From Asticcacaulis excentricus CB 48 (GTDB taxonomy: Bacteria; Pseudomonadota; Alphaproteobacteria; Caulobacterales; Caulobacteraceae), in NCBI RefSeq assembly GCF_000175215.2, contig NC_014816.1:989001-1053000 (forward strand): a stretch of DNA of 64,000 nucleotides. The letters run 5' to 3'. Shown here piece by piece: positions 26,269-34,817 of the stretch. Position numbers and translations under genes: made by a program. The notes under the pieces were generated by a model, which was not told the DNA's origin, searched no databases, and saw nothing but the letters and a program-made list of their open reading frames with translations. Position 1 is the stretch's first letter; each line of letters opens with the position of its first letter.

Positions 26269-26421
26269 GTGCTGAGTGATACCCGGACTACTGATGTCAG
26301 CGGCGTGCTCGCCCTGTCCGAAGCGATGACGGAATATGCTTACCCCGATCAGACCGAACCGTCCCATGCGCCGGAAGTCTTCGATCAGCCTGTGCTGGAT
26401 GCCCGGCGCGCCTGCGATTAA
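26269..26421 (+). CDS. Small protein of unknown function (50 residues)
   Basis: A GTG start preceded by CAGGAGG, six bases away, opens a 50-codon frame. It ends before a strong terminator and has no competitor on either strand. The product is acidic, rich in Asp, Glu, Pro, Thr and Ala, with two tyrosines in A-Y-P and A-Y and one cysteine next to the C-terminus (R-R-A-C-D). It has no membrane segment. I do not recognise it. The excellent ribosome binding site and dedicated terminator make it a credible single-gene transcript. Confidence 0.6.
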   Translation: MLSDTRTTDVSGVLALSEAMTEYAYPDQTEPSHAPEVFDQPVLDARRACD

Positions 26422-26442
26422 CGCCTCCGCCTTTCTGAACAC

Positions 26443-26473
26443 AGGCCTCCGGTTTTGCCGGGGGCCTTTTTTG
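26443..26473 (+). terminator. Terminator after the small protein gene
   Basis: AGGCCTCCGG pairs with CCGGGGGCCT (one mismatch) over a TTTTG loop and runs into TTTTTTGG. Its stem sequence is nearly that of the terminator after rplQ. Confidence 0.8.
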
Positions 26474-26551
26474 GTGCCCATATGTCTCTTGTCATCGACC
26501 CGTCATGCCCGTTAGTTACCTATGAAAGCGGATGTGTGAAAGGCGTTGACG

Positions 26552-27784
26552 ATGCGAACTCTGTGGCGATTTTGGTTTTGCGGTTTGACCGCGTTTATCC
26601 TATCGGCCTGCGCCAGCCTGTCACCGGAGACATCGGCCCCGCGTAATACCCTGATCCTGATTTCGATTGATGGCTGGCGCGCCGACTATCACACGCGCGG
26701 CCTGACACCCAATCTGAGCTACCTAGCCGACAACGGGGCCACTGGCCAGATGCGCCCCAGCTTTCCGTCCCTGACCTTCCCCAATCATTATACGCTGGTT
26801 ACCGGCAAACGTCCGGATCACCATGGAATTGTCGGTAACACCATGCGCGATCCGCAGCGGCCCGGGGTGACCTTCAAGTTATCGGACCGCGAGCAGGTGA
26901 CCGATGGCTTTTGGTGGAAGGATGCCGAGCCCTTCTGGGTGACCGCGAACCGTCAGGGCGTGAAGGTGGCGACCATGTTCTGGCCTGGTTCAGAGGCCGA
27001 AATCCACGGCGCGCGGCCTTACAAATTCGCAACTTTCGAGGACCATCTACCGCCCACCACGGTGGTGGATCGCGGTTTGGCCTGGTTCGATGCGCCTGAG
27101 GCCGAGCGTCCGCAGGCTCTGACCCTTTATTTCAGCGACGTTGATCATGCCGGTCACGACTTTGGCCCCGACAGCTCGGAGGTGGGCGTTTCGCTGAAAG
27201 CCGTGGACGAGGGGATTGGCCACCTGATGGCCGGTCTCAAGGCGCGCGGCCTGTGGGGCAAGGTCAATATCGTCATTGTCGGCGACCATGGTATGACCAA
27301 GCACAGGCCCGACACCTTCATCAAGGTGGCTGAGCTTCTGCCGCCCAACAGCGCGACGGTCTATGGCGGTCAGGCTGCGGGCTTTATCCCTAATCCAGGC
27401 AAGGAATCCATGGTCCAAGCTGCGCTTTTGAAACCGCACGACCATATGCAATGCTGGCGCAAGCGGGACATTCCCGCGCGCTTCCACTACGGCATGCATC
27501 GTCGCGTGCCGCCCATCGTCTGCCTCGCCAATCCGGGTAGCTACATCGTTGCCCCCTCGCGCGATGGCTGGATGCCAAAGCCCCAAGGTGGCAGCCACGG
27601 CTATGATCCCTATAGTCCGGAGATGTTTACGCGCCTGATCGTCTTCGGGCCGGATATCCGGCCGGGTGTCACGTTGAAGACCTTTGACAATGTCGATGTC
27701 TATCCGCTGATCATGCGCCTGATGCAACTGAAGCCACAGCCATCGGACGGGCATTTGCGCGATTTAGCCCCCGCCCTCAGATAG
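26552..27784 (+). CDS. Lipoprotein nucleotide pyrophosphatase/phosphodiesterase (NPP family)
   Basis: A 410-residue member of the alkaline phosphatase superfamily. The signal sequence ends in the lipobox L-S-A-C, so it is anchored to a membrane in the periplasm. Two-metal ligands are visible in S-I-D-G-W, D-V-D-H-A-G-H and G-D-H-G-M. The nucleophile is Thr75 in S-L-T-F-P-N-H-Y-T-L-V-T-G, as in ectonucleotide pyrophosphatases. It should cleave phosphodiester or pyrophosphate bonds of nucleotides; substrate unknown. A TTG six bases earlier is an alternative start. Confidence 0.85.
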   Translation: MRTLWRFWFCGLTAFILSACASLSPETSAPRNTLILISIDGWRADYHTRGLTPNLSYLADNGATGQMRPSFPSLTFPNHYTLVTGKRPDHHGIVGNTMRDPQRPGVTFKLSDREQVTDGFWWKDAEPFWVTANRQGVKVATMFWPGSEAEIHGARPYKFATFEDHLPPTTVVDRGLAWFDAPEAERPQALTLYFSDVDHAGHDFGPDSSEVGVSLKAVDEGIGHLMAGLKARGLWGKVNIVIVGDHGMTKHRPDTFIKVAELLPPNSATVYGGQAAGFIPNPGKESMVQAALLKPHDHMQCWRKRDIPARFHYGMHRRVPPIVCLANPGSYIVAPSRDGWMPKPQGGSHGYDPYSPEMFTRLIVFGPDIRPGVTLKTFDNVDVYPLIMRLMQLKPQPSDGHLRDLAPALR

Positions 27785-27851
27785 GATACAGTGGGCGCGC
27801 AATGGATTTCACAGAATAAACGTAAAAAAAACAGCTTGTTGGCCAAGTGAA

Positions 27852-27879
27852 TTGACGCATTCAAATCGCAGGCTGTACT
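27852..27879 (+). promoter_or_regulatory. Candidate promoter of the tandem transporter operon
   Basis: TTGACG, 16 bases and TGTACT, about 60 bases before the first transporter. The surrounding DNA is AT-richer than the genes, as expected for a promoter. Confidence 0.3.
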
Positions 27880-27941
27880 AGCCAAGCGTTCCGAATTGAC
27901 CTATGTAGGTCCGCTGTTTAATTCGTCTGCAAGGCTGGAAC

Positions 27942-29201
27942 GTGAGCGGAATCCCCGAGCTGTCGCGCCCTCATAAGGCGGCGGTCCCGTTTATCTTTGT
28001 CACCATCTGCCTCGATATTGTGGCGCTGGGGCTGATTATTCCCGTGACACCCGCCCTGATCGCGGATTTTGTCGGTGATGTCTCGGCCGCCGGTTACTGG
28101 GTGGGGCTGTTCGGCTCGCTGTGGGGCGTGATGCAGTTCATCTCCTCTCCGATCGTGGGCGCGCTGTCCGACCGGTTCGGGCGTCGGCCCATTGTGCTTT
28201 TGTCGAACTTCGGTCTGGGCTTTGACTACCTACTGATGGCTATGGCGCCCGGACTGGGCTGGCTTCTTTTGGGGCGTCTGATCAACGGCATCACCTCGGC
28301 CAGCATCTCTACCGCGTATGCCTATATTTCCGATGTGACCCAGCCGGAAAACCGCGCCAAGTATTTTGGCATGATGGGGGCAGCCTTTGGGCTTGGCTTC
28401 GTTCTGGGGCCGCTGCTGGGCGGCGTGCTGGGCGATGTCGATCCGCGCCTGCCGTTTTATGTGGCGGCGGGCTTAAGCCTGCTGAATTTCTGCTATGGCC
28501 TGTTTGTCCTGCCCGAATCGCTGCCACCGGAAAATCGTAAGCGCTTTTCCTTCCGTTCGGCCAACCCCTTGGGAGCGCTGGCCTTCCTCAGCCGAAATGG
28601 CGACCTGCTGCGCCTGTCTTTGGTCAATCTAACGGTCAATTTCGCGCATCAGGTTCTGCCGACAACCTTCGTCCTCTATGCCGCCCTGCGCTTCGGCTGG
28701 GGCCCCAAGGAGGTGGGCTGGACGCTGGCGGCGGTAGGCGTGTGCAGCGCCATCGTGCAGGCCGGTCTGACCGGGCGCGTCGTAAAGGCCATCGGCGAAA
28801 AGAAGGCCATGATGGTGGGCCTGAGCTTCGGTGTCATCGGCTTTCTCGGTTACGGCCTCGCTCCCACCTGGCAGGCCTATGTAGTTTTCATCCCCCTGAT
28901 GAGCCTGTGGGGCCTAACGGGCCCGGCGGCACAGGCCCTGATGACCTCAAAAGTCGCCCCGCAGGAGCAGGGGACCTTGCAAGGGGCCAATATGAGCCTG
29001 ATGTCGGCGGCGGGCATCTTCGCCCCCCTGACGTTTGGCGCGGTGTTTGCCGTGGCTTCAACCCACGGGCCGGTGACAGCCGGTGCGCCCTTTGTGCTGG
29101 CCGCCGCCATTCTGGGCATCGCCCTGCTGATCGCGGCCGGCGTCAAGGCCGCCATCCGCCACAGTGGCAGCGGCGCGGCGCCGTCTGGCCCCGCACACTG
29201 A
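27942..29201 (+). CDS. MFS transporter, TCR/Tet-like (first of tandem pair)
   Basis: A 419-residue inner-membrane protein with twelve predicted segments. L-G-L-I-I-P at the end of segment 1 and the loop G-A-L-S-D-R-F-G-R-R-P between segments 2 and 3 (motif A) are typical of the tetracycline-resistance-like drug:H+ antiporters. G-x-x-x-G-P-x-x-G-G in segment 5 is the antiporter motif C. It starts at GTG 27942. The close paralog next to it implies a recent or retained duplication; the substrate is not predictable. Confidence 0.85.
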   Translation: MSGIPELSRPHKAAVPFIFVTICLDIVALGLIIPVTPALIADFVGDVSAAGYWVGLFGSLWGVMQFISSPIVGALSDRFGRRPIVLLSNFGLGFDYLLMAMAPGLGWLLLGRLINGITSASISTAYAYISDVTQPENRAKYFGMMGAAFGLGFVLGPLLGGVLGDVDPRLPFYVAAGLSLLNFCYGLFVLPESLPPENRKRFSFRSANPLGALAFLSRNGDLLRLSLVNLTVNFAHQVLPTTFVLYAALRFGWGPKEVGWTLAAVGVCSAIVQAGLTGRVVKAIGEKKAMMVGLSFGVIGFLGYGLAPTWQAYVVFIPLMSLWGLTGPAAQALMTSKVAPQEQGTLQGANMSLMSAAGIFAPLTFGAVFAVASTHGPVTAGAPFVLAAAILGIALLIAAGVKAAIRHSGSGAAPSGPAH

Positions 29202-29211
29202 CCGAGGCGAC

Positions 29212-30486
29212 ATGGGGGGCGTGAAAGCACATCTCAAACCGGGGGTGATGTTCATCTTTATCACCGTCTGTCTCGACATGATGGCGCTGGGGCTGGCCAT
29301 TCCGGTCCTGCCGCGCCTGATTGAAACCTTTGTCGGCTCGGTGACAGCCGCGAGCTGGTGGAGTGGCGTGTTTAACTCGTTGTGGGGGTTCACGCAGTTC
29401 ATCTGCTCACCCATTCTGGGGTCGCTGTCCGACCGCTTTGGGCGCCGCCCCATCATCCTGATGTCCAATCTGGGGCTGGCGCTAGACTATCTAATAATGG
29501 CGCTGAGCGGCAATCTGATGTGGCTACTTATCGGGCGGCTTCTTAATGGCGTCACCTCGTCCTCGATCACCACGGCCTATGCCTATATCAGCGACATTTC
29601 CGAGCCGGACGAACGCGCACAGATGTACGGTTATATCGGCGCGGCCTTTGGCGTCGGTTTCGTCATGGGGCCGGCGCTGGGCGGTATGCTGGGCCATATC
29701 GACTTGAGACTGCCTTTCTGGGTGGCGGGGGGCCTCAGCCTGCTTAATGCTCTATATGGCGCGCTTGTCCTGCCGGAATCACTGGATAAAGACCACCGCA
29801 AGCCGTTCAGCCTGAGAGACGCCAATCCGATTGGCTCGATCCTCTTCCTGTGGCAGGCCAAAAGCGTCATGCGCCTTGCCCTAATCAGCATGGTGTCGAA
29901 CTTTGCCCACCACGTCATCCCGGCGACCTTCGTGCTGTACGCCAGCTACCGACTGGGCTGGAGCGGGCGCGAGGTCGGGCTGGCCATGGCCTATTACGCG
30001 GTTTGGGCTGTGATCGTGCAGGGCGGGCTGACCGGCTTGGTCGTCAAACGCATTGGCGAAAAGGCGACGCTGGTCATTGGTCTTTTGTGCGGCGTCGTGG
30101 GCTTTATAAGCTATGGCTACCACACCGACTGGCGCGTCTTTTTGATTACCATTCCGATCATGAGCTGCTGGGGGATGACCAATGCGGCCCTGCAATCGCT
30201 GATGACCACGCGTGTAGGTACGAGCGATCAGGGCCTGCTGCAAGGCGCGGTCAATAGCCTGATGTCCCTGTCGGGGATCATTGCGCCGTTTGTCTTTGGC
30301 TATATCCTGTCGGTAATGACCCGACCCGGCGTGGATAAGGTGTGGTCGGGCGCGGCCTTCTTCTCGGCGGCGGCGGTGCTTCTTGTGGCTTTTCTGATGG
30401 CGTTGGGCGTGCGTGATCGCTCAAAGGACGCACCGGTGCCGAAGGTGCCCAAGCCGGTACACCACGACCACGAGCCTCTGTTTTGA
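29212..30486 (+). CDS. MFS transporter, TCR/Tet-like (second of tandem pair)
   Basis: A 424-residue paralog of the preceding transporter with the same motifs: L-G-L-A-I-P, G-S-L-S-D-R-F-G-R-R-P and G-P-A-L-G-G. The ATG at 29212 lies ten bases after the upstream stop, with GAGGCGA before it; an earlier in-frame start would overlap the first gene. It ends with a His-rich tail (H-H-D-H-E-P). The two proteins may form alternative pumps or a heteromer. Confidence 0.85.
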   Translation: MGGVKAHLKPGVMFIFITVCLDMMALGLAIPVLPRLIETFVGSVTAASWWSGVFNSLWGFTQFICSPILGSLSDRFGRRPIILMSNLGLALDYLIMALSGNLMWLLIGRLLNGVTSSSITTAYAYISDISEPDERAQMYGYIGAAFGVGFVMGPALGGMLGHIDLRLPFWVAGGLSLLNALYGALVLPESLDKDHRKPFSLRDANPIGSILFLWQAKSVMRLALISMVSNFAHHVIPATFVLYASYRLGWSGREVGLAMAYYAVWAVIVQGGLTGLVVKRIGEKATLVIGLLCGVVGFISYGYHTDWRVFLITIPIMSCWGMTNAALQSLMTTRVGTSDQGLLQGAVNSLMSLSGIIAPFVFGYILSVMTRPGVDKVWSGAAFFSAAAVLLVAFLMALGVRDRSKDAPVPKVPKPVHHDHEPLF

Positions 30487-30717
30487 AGCGATATTTTGCT
30501 TTTAACTCGAAATCATATGGCTCTTGGTCACCATGTTTTACGATGGAAACATAATGACCCATATTTTTCCCCTTCTGCATGACATAGGGCTCTACTGATA
30601 CCAATGAGCAGGCTGACGGCACCCGATTGAAGAGGACTCGCGAATGTCTCATAGGTGTTAACGACAGCAGACATCCGCGAAAGGCATACCAAGAATCTTT
30701 TTCAATCACCCTTGGTG

Positions 30718-31608
30718 TCAGACAAATATGCCTTGTAGCCTCAGGATGAATTTAAACAGTGTGGCGTTGCCTATCTGTAACCACGCACCGCCTTTATAAC
30801 CTTTTTGACGACGCAAATGTCGTAGGGCCAGTTTGGTTTCGCCAGCATAAGTTAAGGCGATGATCATCCAGCTATCAGCCAGTTTCTGTTCAGCGGGATC
30901 AACGTCATGGGCGTTAAGTATGATCTGGGACGCGGTTCTAAGTTCATCGAGGACAGCCCCTTGGTAATACTGCTTAGCCAACTGAGCGGCTTCGGGCGAC
31001 TCATCAAACATGCTGTAGAAAAGTTCACGCTCAACGTGTGCATAAGCAATTAATGCGTTTTGTAAGGGCTGGTCTTTTCCGAGGCGTGAACGCGCTATCC
31101 GAAACATGTCTTCATGTGATCCGCCCCATTTTTCCAGATTGGCTTTCAGAAGATTCATATAACCGGCAAGCGGTACGTTCCGTGCGTCAAGAAGCCGGGC
31201 TTCAGCGATCTCTTTTTGGCCATCTTCGACCGGGTCTGTGCTGATCAGCATATAGACAGCGGCAGCAAGCCCATTGTGACGATCGAGGTTCAGGGCCTGT
31301 TCAAGCGCATTTTTGGCTTGCACCAGATATGAATAGTATCGCTCGAATTGGGTCTCAGACGTTTCATCCGCCGACCTTGATCCACGATACCTGTGTCCTA
31401 CGCTTCGCAGTAAGGCGCCTGCAATCGTCAGTCCCAGAACATCGTCGGCGCTCTCTACACATCCGTCGAAAGACAGTGTGAGCGGGCACCCTGCGCCTAT
31501 CATTTCGAGCCATTCGTACGCTCCCTGGGGCGTCGATTCGTGTAAAGCGGCTTTGAGTGTTTGCCATTGGCCACTTTGCGCCCAGCTTACTCCGTTTGTT
31601 GCATGCAT
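30718..31608 (-). CDS. Unrecognised soluble alpha-helical (TPR-like) protein
   Basis: A 296-residue protein without signal peptide or membrane segment. The ATG at 31608 follows GAGGTG; a GTG three codons earlier overlaps that site. The sequence is rich in Ala, Leu, Glu and Tyr with helical periodicity and stretches such as A-L-E-Q-A-L-N-L-D-R-H-N-G-L-A-A-A, typical of TPR-like repeats (about residues 80-240). I do not recognise a family. Its codon use looks less GC-rich than that of its neighbours, which hints at acquisition. It is divergent from the HtrA gene with about 80 bases between. Confidence 0.55.
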   Translation of the reverse strand: MHATNGVSWAQSGQWQTLKAALHESTPQGAYEWLEMIGAGCPLTLSFDGCVESADDVLGLTIAGALLRSVGHRYRGSRSADETSETQFERYYSYLVQAKNALEQALNLDRHNGLAAAVYMLISTDPVEDGQKEIAEARLLDARNVPLAGYMNLLKANLEKWGGSHEDMFRIARSRLGKDQPLQNALIAYAHVERELFYSMFDESPEAAQLAKQYYQGAVLDELRTASQIILNAHDVDPAEQKLADSWMIIALTYAGETKLALRHLRRQKGYKGGAWLQIGNATLFKFILRLQGIFV

Positions 31609-31691
31609 CTTGTCCACCTCGAGTCGGCCTTGAAGTCGCCATTTTGGTTTTTACATTAGTCCCCATGACGATAAGAGCCAAAGAGATCACC

Positions 31692-33107
31692 ATGACCCTG
31701 AAATCCGCCCTGCTGGTTTCCGTTTGTGCCGTTCTGGCCGCCTGTTCACCGGGGGAGGGCAAGTCGCAGGATTATCAGGGCTTCAATCAGGCCCCGGCCC
31801 CCGCCACGCGTAAGGTGCCCGGCGATGCCGGTGCCATGAAGTCGTCCTTCTCGCCCGTGGTCAAGCAGACGGCTCCCGCCGTGGTCAATGTCTATGCGCG
31901 GCGCGTGACGCGTCAGCAGGTAGATCCCTTCTGGCAGTTGTTCGGCGGCGGCGTGCCGCAGGCCCGTGTCGAGCAGTCTCTGGGTTCAGGCGTTATCGTC
32001 CGCGCCGACGGCATTGTGGTGACCAACAACCACGTGGTGCAGGGCGGTCAGGAATTCATGGTCGTGCTCAATGACCGTCGCGAATTCCCGGCAAAGGTTC
32101 TGCTGGCCGATGAGCGCAGCGATCTGGCCATCCTGAAACTTGACACCACAGGGCAGAAGTTCCCGACCATCAGCCTTCAGGAAGGCCATGACCTTGAGGT
32201 CGGCGATCTCGTGCTGGCCATCGGCAACCCGTTCGGCGTGGGGCAGACGGTCACCAATGGCATTATCTCGGCGCTCGACCGCACCGATGTGGGGCAGGGC
32301 GAAGGGGCCTTTATCCAGACTGACGCCGCCATCAACCCCGGTAATTCCGGCGGCGCGCTGGTCGATATGGATGGCCGCCTGATCGGTATTAATTCCTTCA
32401 TCCTGTCGCGCTCCGGCTCGTCAGCGGGCGTCGGTTTCGCCATTCCGGCGGCGATGGTGCGACGGGCGGTCGATACGGCGCTTGGTGGCAAGTCTACGCT
32501 GGTGCGGCCATGGCTAGGGGCCAAGGGCGACGGCATGACCACCGAAATCGCCCGCTCTTTGGGCTTGTCGCGCCCGGATGGTATACTCGTTTCCGACGTC
32601 TATCCCGGCGGACCGGCGGACAAGGCGGGCCTGAAGACCGGCGACGTCATCCTCGGCATCAATGGCGAGGCGGTCAATGACCCCAAGGCGCTCAACTATC
32701 GCGTCGGCCTGCTCAATCCCAATGACACGGCGGCGCTGAAGGTGTTACGCGCGGGCAAGGAACTGAGCCTGACGGCCCGCGTCACCCCGCCCAGCGGCGC
32801 ACCCAAGGATCAGCGCGCCCTCAGCGGCAACTTCCCCCTGAATGGAGCGACCGTCGTCAATCTGTCGCCGGCTGTGGCCGATGAGATTGGGCTTGATCCG
32901 TTTGCGGCCTCAAAGGGCGTGATGATCTATGCTTTGTCCGGGCGTTCGTATGCTGCGGCAGCGGGCTTCCGTCCGGGCGATATCGTTAAGGATGTCAATG
33001 GACAGGCCATCACCTCGACGGCGCAACTGGAGTCGGTGATGAAAGCGGGGCGCCGCTTCACTATCACCATCAGCCGCGGCGGCCAGAACATCACGGCGCA
33101 GTTTTGA
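31692..33107 (+). CDS. Lipoprotein HtrA/DegP-type serine protease
   Basis: A 471-residue periplasmic protease. A short signal with lipobox L-A-A-C anchors it to a membrane, unusual for soluble DegP-type enzymes. The catalytic triad is His114 (N-N-H-V-V), Asp144 (R-S-D-L-A-I) and Ser219 (G-N-S-G-G-A-L). Two PDZ domains follow (about residues 280-365 and 385-470). It should degrade or refold damaged envelope proteins. The ATG at 31692 gives the proper signal peptide; an ATG nine codons earlier is possible. Confidence 0.9.
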   Translation: MTLKSALLVSVCAVLAACSPGEGKSQDYQGFNQAPAPATRKVPGDAGAMKSSFSPVVKQTAPAVVNVYARRVTRQQVDPFWQLFGGGVPQARVEQSLGSGVIVRADGIVVTNNHVVQGGQEFMVVLNDRREFPAKVLLADERSDLAILKLDTTGQKFPTISLQEGHDLEVGDLVLAIGNPFGVGQTVTNGIISALDRTDVGQGEGAFIQTDAAINPGNSGGALVDMDGRLIGINSFILSRSGSSAGVGFAIPAAMVRRAVDTALGGKSTLVRPWLGAKGDGMTTEIARSLGLSRPDGILVSDVYPGGPADKAGLKTGDVILGINGEAVNDPKALNYRVGLLNPNDTAALKVLRAGKELSLTARVTPPSGAPKDQRALSGNFPLNGATVVNLSPAVADEIGLDPFAASKGVMIYALSGRSYAAAAGFRPGDIVKDVNGQAITSTAQLESVMKAGRRFTITISRGGQNITAQF

Positions 33108-33141
33108 TGAGCCGCCTCCCTTGCGCTAGCGAGGGCGGCGA

Positions 33142-33591
33142 TCAGTCCCGTTTCGCCAGTTCGGCCCTGAGGTCGCGGTTGTCCTCGATCAAGGCTTCGA
33201 CCAGCCCGATCAGCCGCGCCACGTCCTGTTCGCGCAAAAGGTCCATCTTTTCATGCAGACCGCAGATGTCTTCTTCGGCCTTGATATTGACGTGGTAGTC
33301 GGCGTCAGCCTTCTGACGGTCCACCTCGGCCTGGCGGTTTTGCGACATCATGATGATGGGCGCGGTGAAGGCCGCCTGAAACGACAGAACCAGATTGAGC
33401 AGGATAAACGGATACGGGTCCCAACCACGGATCCACGCCATACTGTTGACTGCGATCCAGCCGAACAGCAGTACTGACTGAATGATGATAAAGCGCCACG
33501 ATCCGACAATTGCGGCGATGCCGTCGGCTGCCCTGGCCCCCAGATTGCGCAGGTCTTCGGCGCGGTGTGGCGGCAGCGGGACGGGACTCAT
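33142..33591 (-). CDS. DUF1003 membrane protein
   Basis: A 149-residue protein with two membrane segments (about residues 30-52 and 62-85) and a charged helical C-terminus. The P-Y-P-F-I-L-L-N-L-x-L-S-x-Q-A-A-x-x-A-P-I-I-M-M-S-Q-N-R segment is the DUF1003 signature. Function is unknown. Its ATG overlaps the stop of the COQ7 gene by four bases, so it is translationally coupled to ubiquinone synthesis. Confidence 0.85.
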   Translation of the reverse strand: MSPVPLPPHRAEDLRNLGARAADGIAAIVGSWRFIIIQSVLLFGWIAVNSMAWIRGWDPYPFILLNLVLSFQAAFTAPIIMMSQNRQAEVDRQKADADYHVNIKAEEDICGLHEKMDLLREQDVARLIGLVEALIEDNRDLRAELAKRD

Positions 33592-34157
33592 ATCTTTTCG
33601 CTGATCCGGATGGCCAGCTTGCAGCCGCCCTTGATTACCGCCGACAGCAAGGGATAGAGGGGCGCTTCATGTGCCCCTTCTTCGATAGCATGGTCGTGGT
33701 GGCGCAACTCATCATCGCGGAATTGCGTCAGTTCGGCTGCCAGTTCGGGATCGCGCTCCTGAGTTTCCGCGATCTGGCCATTATAGTGTTCGGAGATGAC
33801 GCTTTCGACGGCTTCGGTACAGGCGTGAGCGGCCTTTTCACCTAAAAGCGCTGTCGCGGCCCCCAGCCCCAGCGCCGCCACGCGCCACACCGGCGTCATC
33901 ACGGTCGGGCGCACCTGATGACCGCGCATCAGGGTTTCAAAGCGGTCGAGGTGCACCTGCTCCTCGCCCTCCATGCGTTTCAGATCGTCGCTGAGTGCCG
34001 CGTGCGGCGTGGCGGCGAACACCGCGGCCTGCGCGCGATAGATATGCACGGCCGCCAACTCGCCGGCGTGATCGACACGCAAAATCTCGTGCAGGCGGCG
34101 CTGGCGCTCGCCGGCGCCGGGCTTGGGAGGGGTGTGGCGGAGCGCGGCTTCGGTCAT
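33588..34157 (-). CDS. coq7: Demethoxyubiquinone hydroxylase, COQ7 family
   Basis: A 189-residue di-iron enzyme that hydroxylates 2-polyprenyl-3-methyl-6-methoxybenzoquinol at the penultimate hydroxylation step of ubiquinone synthesis. The duplicated four-helix di-iron ligands are visible: V-D-H-A-G-E-L-A-A-V, E-E-Q-V-H-L, E-A-V-E-S-V-I-S-E-H-Y and D-D-E-L-R-H-H-D-H-A. Alphaproteobacteria use COQ7 where enterobacteria use UbiF. It follows dsbB by 11 bases in a leftward operon. Confidence 0.92.
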   Translation of the reverse strand: MTEAALRHTPPKPGAGERQRRLHEILRVDHAGELAAVHIYRAQAAVFAATPHAALSDDLKRMEGEEQVHLDRFETLMRGHQVRPTVMTPVWRVAALGLGAATALLGEKAAHACTEAVESVISEHYNGQIAETQERDPELAAELTQFRDDELRHHDHAIEEGAHEAPLYPLLSAVIKGGCKLAIRISEKI

Positions 34158-34168
34158 GTTCGGGCCTC

Positions 34169-34711
34169 TCAGGCTTCACTCGCCTGCCGCTGGGACAGGC
34201 GGTAATAGAGTTTAAGGCGCAGGGACGCAATCAAGCTAAGGATCGCCAGCACGCCGGAAATGATAGCGTTCCACCCTGCCATACTTAAGCCCAGAAAGCG
34301 CCACGCCACGATGTCGCACTGCGGGGCCTTGAACTTGCCGCCGGACAGTATGGCGGCGATGGAATCAATCGACACCTCGTCCGACACGCCGGTGCAGGTT
34401 GCCGGTAGCGCCCACCACTTTTCTTCGCCGCCCATGTGGAAGATGGCGATGGCGCAGCCCGTGGCGAAGATGGCGAACAACACAAAGGAAAAGACGCGCG
34501 GCGGGCCCTTGGCTCCCGTAAACACCGCCCAGACCGTGGCCGCCAGCGACACGCCAACGGCAATCCAGTAGATGTCGCGCTGCTTTAGGCAAAGATGGCA
34601 GGGATTGAGATTGCCAAAGGTCTGAAAGGCGTGCGCAGCGCCCAGCAGACACAGGGCGCTGATCAGGGCGATGACCGACCACCAGCGGCTAAAAAACAGC
34701 ACAGCTTTCAT
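34169..34711 (-). CDS. dsbB: Disulfide bond formation protein DsbB
   Basis: A 180-residue inner-membrane protein with four membrane segments that reoxidises DsbA and passes electrons to quinones. The first cysteine pair is C38-H-L-C41; the second pair flanks the loop C-T-G-V ... P-Q-C-D near residues 115-140. I chose the ATG at 34711; the GTG just before is possible. Being next to a ubiquinone synthesis gene fits its use of ubiquinone. Confidence 0.88.
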   Translation of the reverse strand: MKAVLFFSRWWSVIALISALCLLGAAHAFQTFGNLNPCHLCLKQRDIYWIAVGVSLAATVWAVFTGAKGPPRVFSFVLFAIFATGCAIAIFHMGGEEKWWALPATCTGVSDEVSIDSIAAILSGGKFKAPQCDIVAWRFLGLSMAGWNAIISGVLAILSLIASLRLKLYYRLSQRQASEA

Positions 34712-34817
34712 CACAATCGGTCACCTCTAGTTACGCAAAGCTATCGCACCTTAAATGCTTCGCACGACCGGGGCAATCGCTTCGGTGGCCGGTTCTTCGC
34801 ACTTTTCGGAAAGCGCT

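Noticed and set aside
30278..30709. A leftward 143-codon frame partly antisense to the second MFS gene
   Set aside because: Half of it mirrors the transporter, the C-terminal half is Pro/Arg low-complexity, and the GTG start has no clear ribosome binding site.
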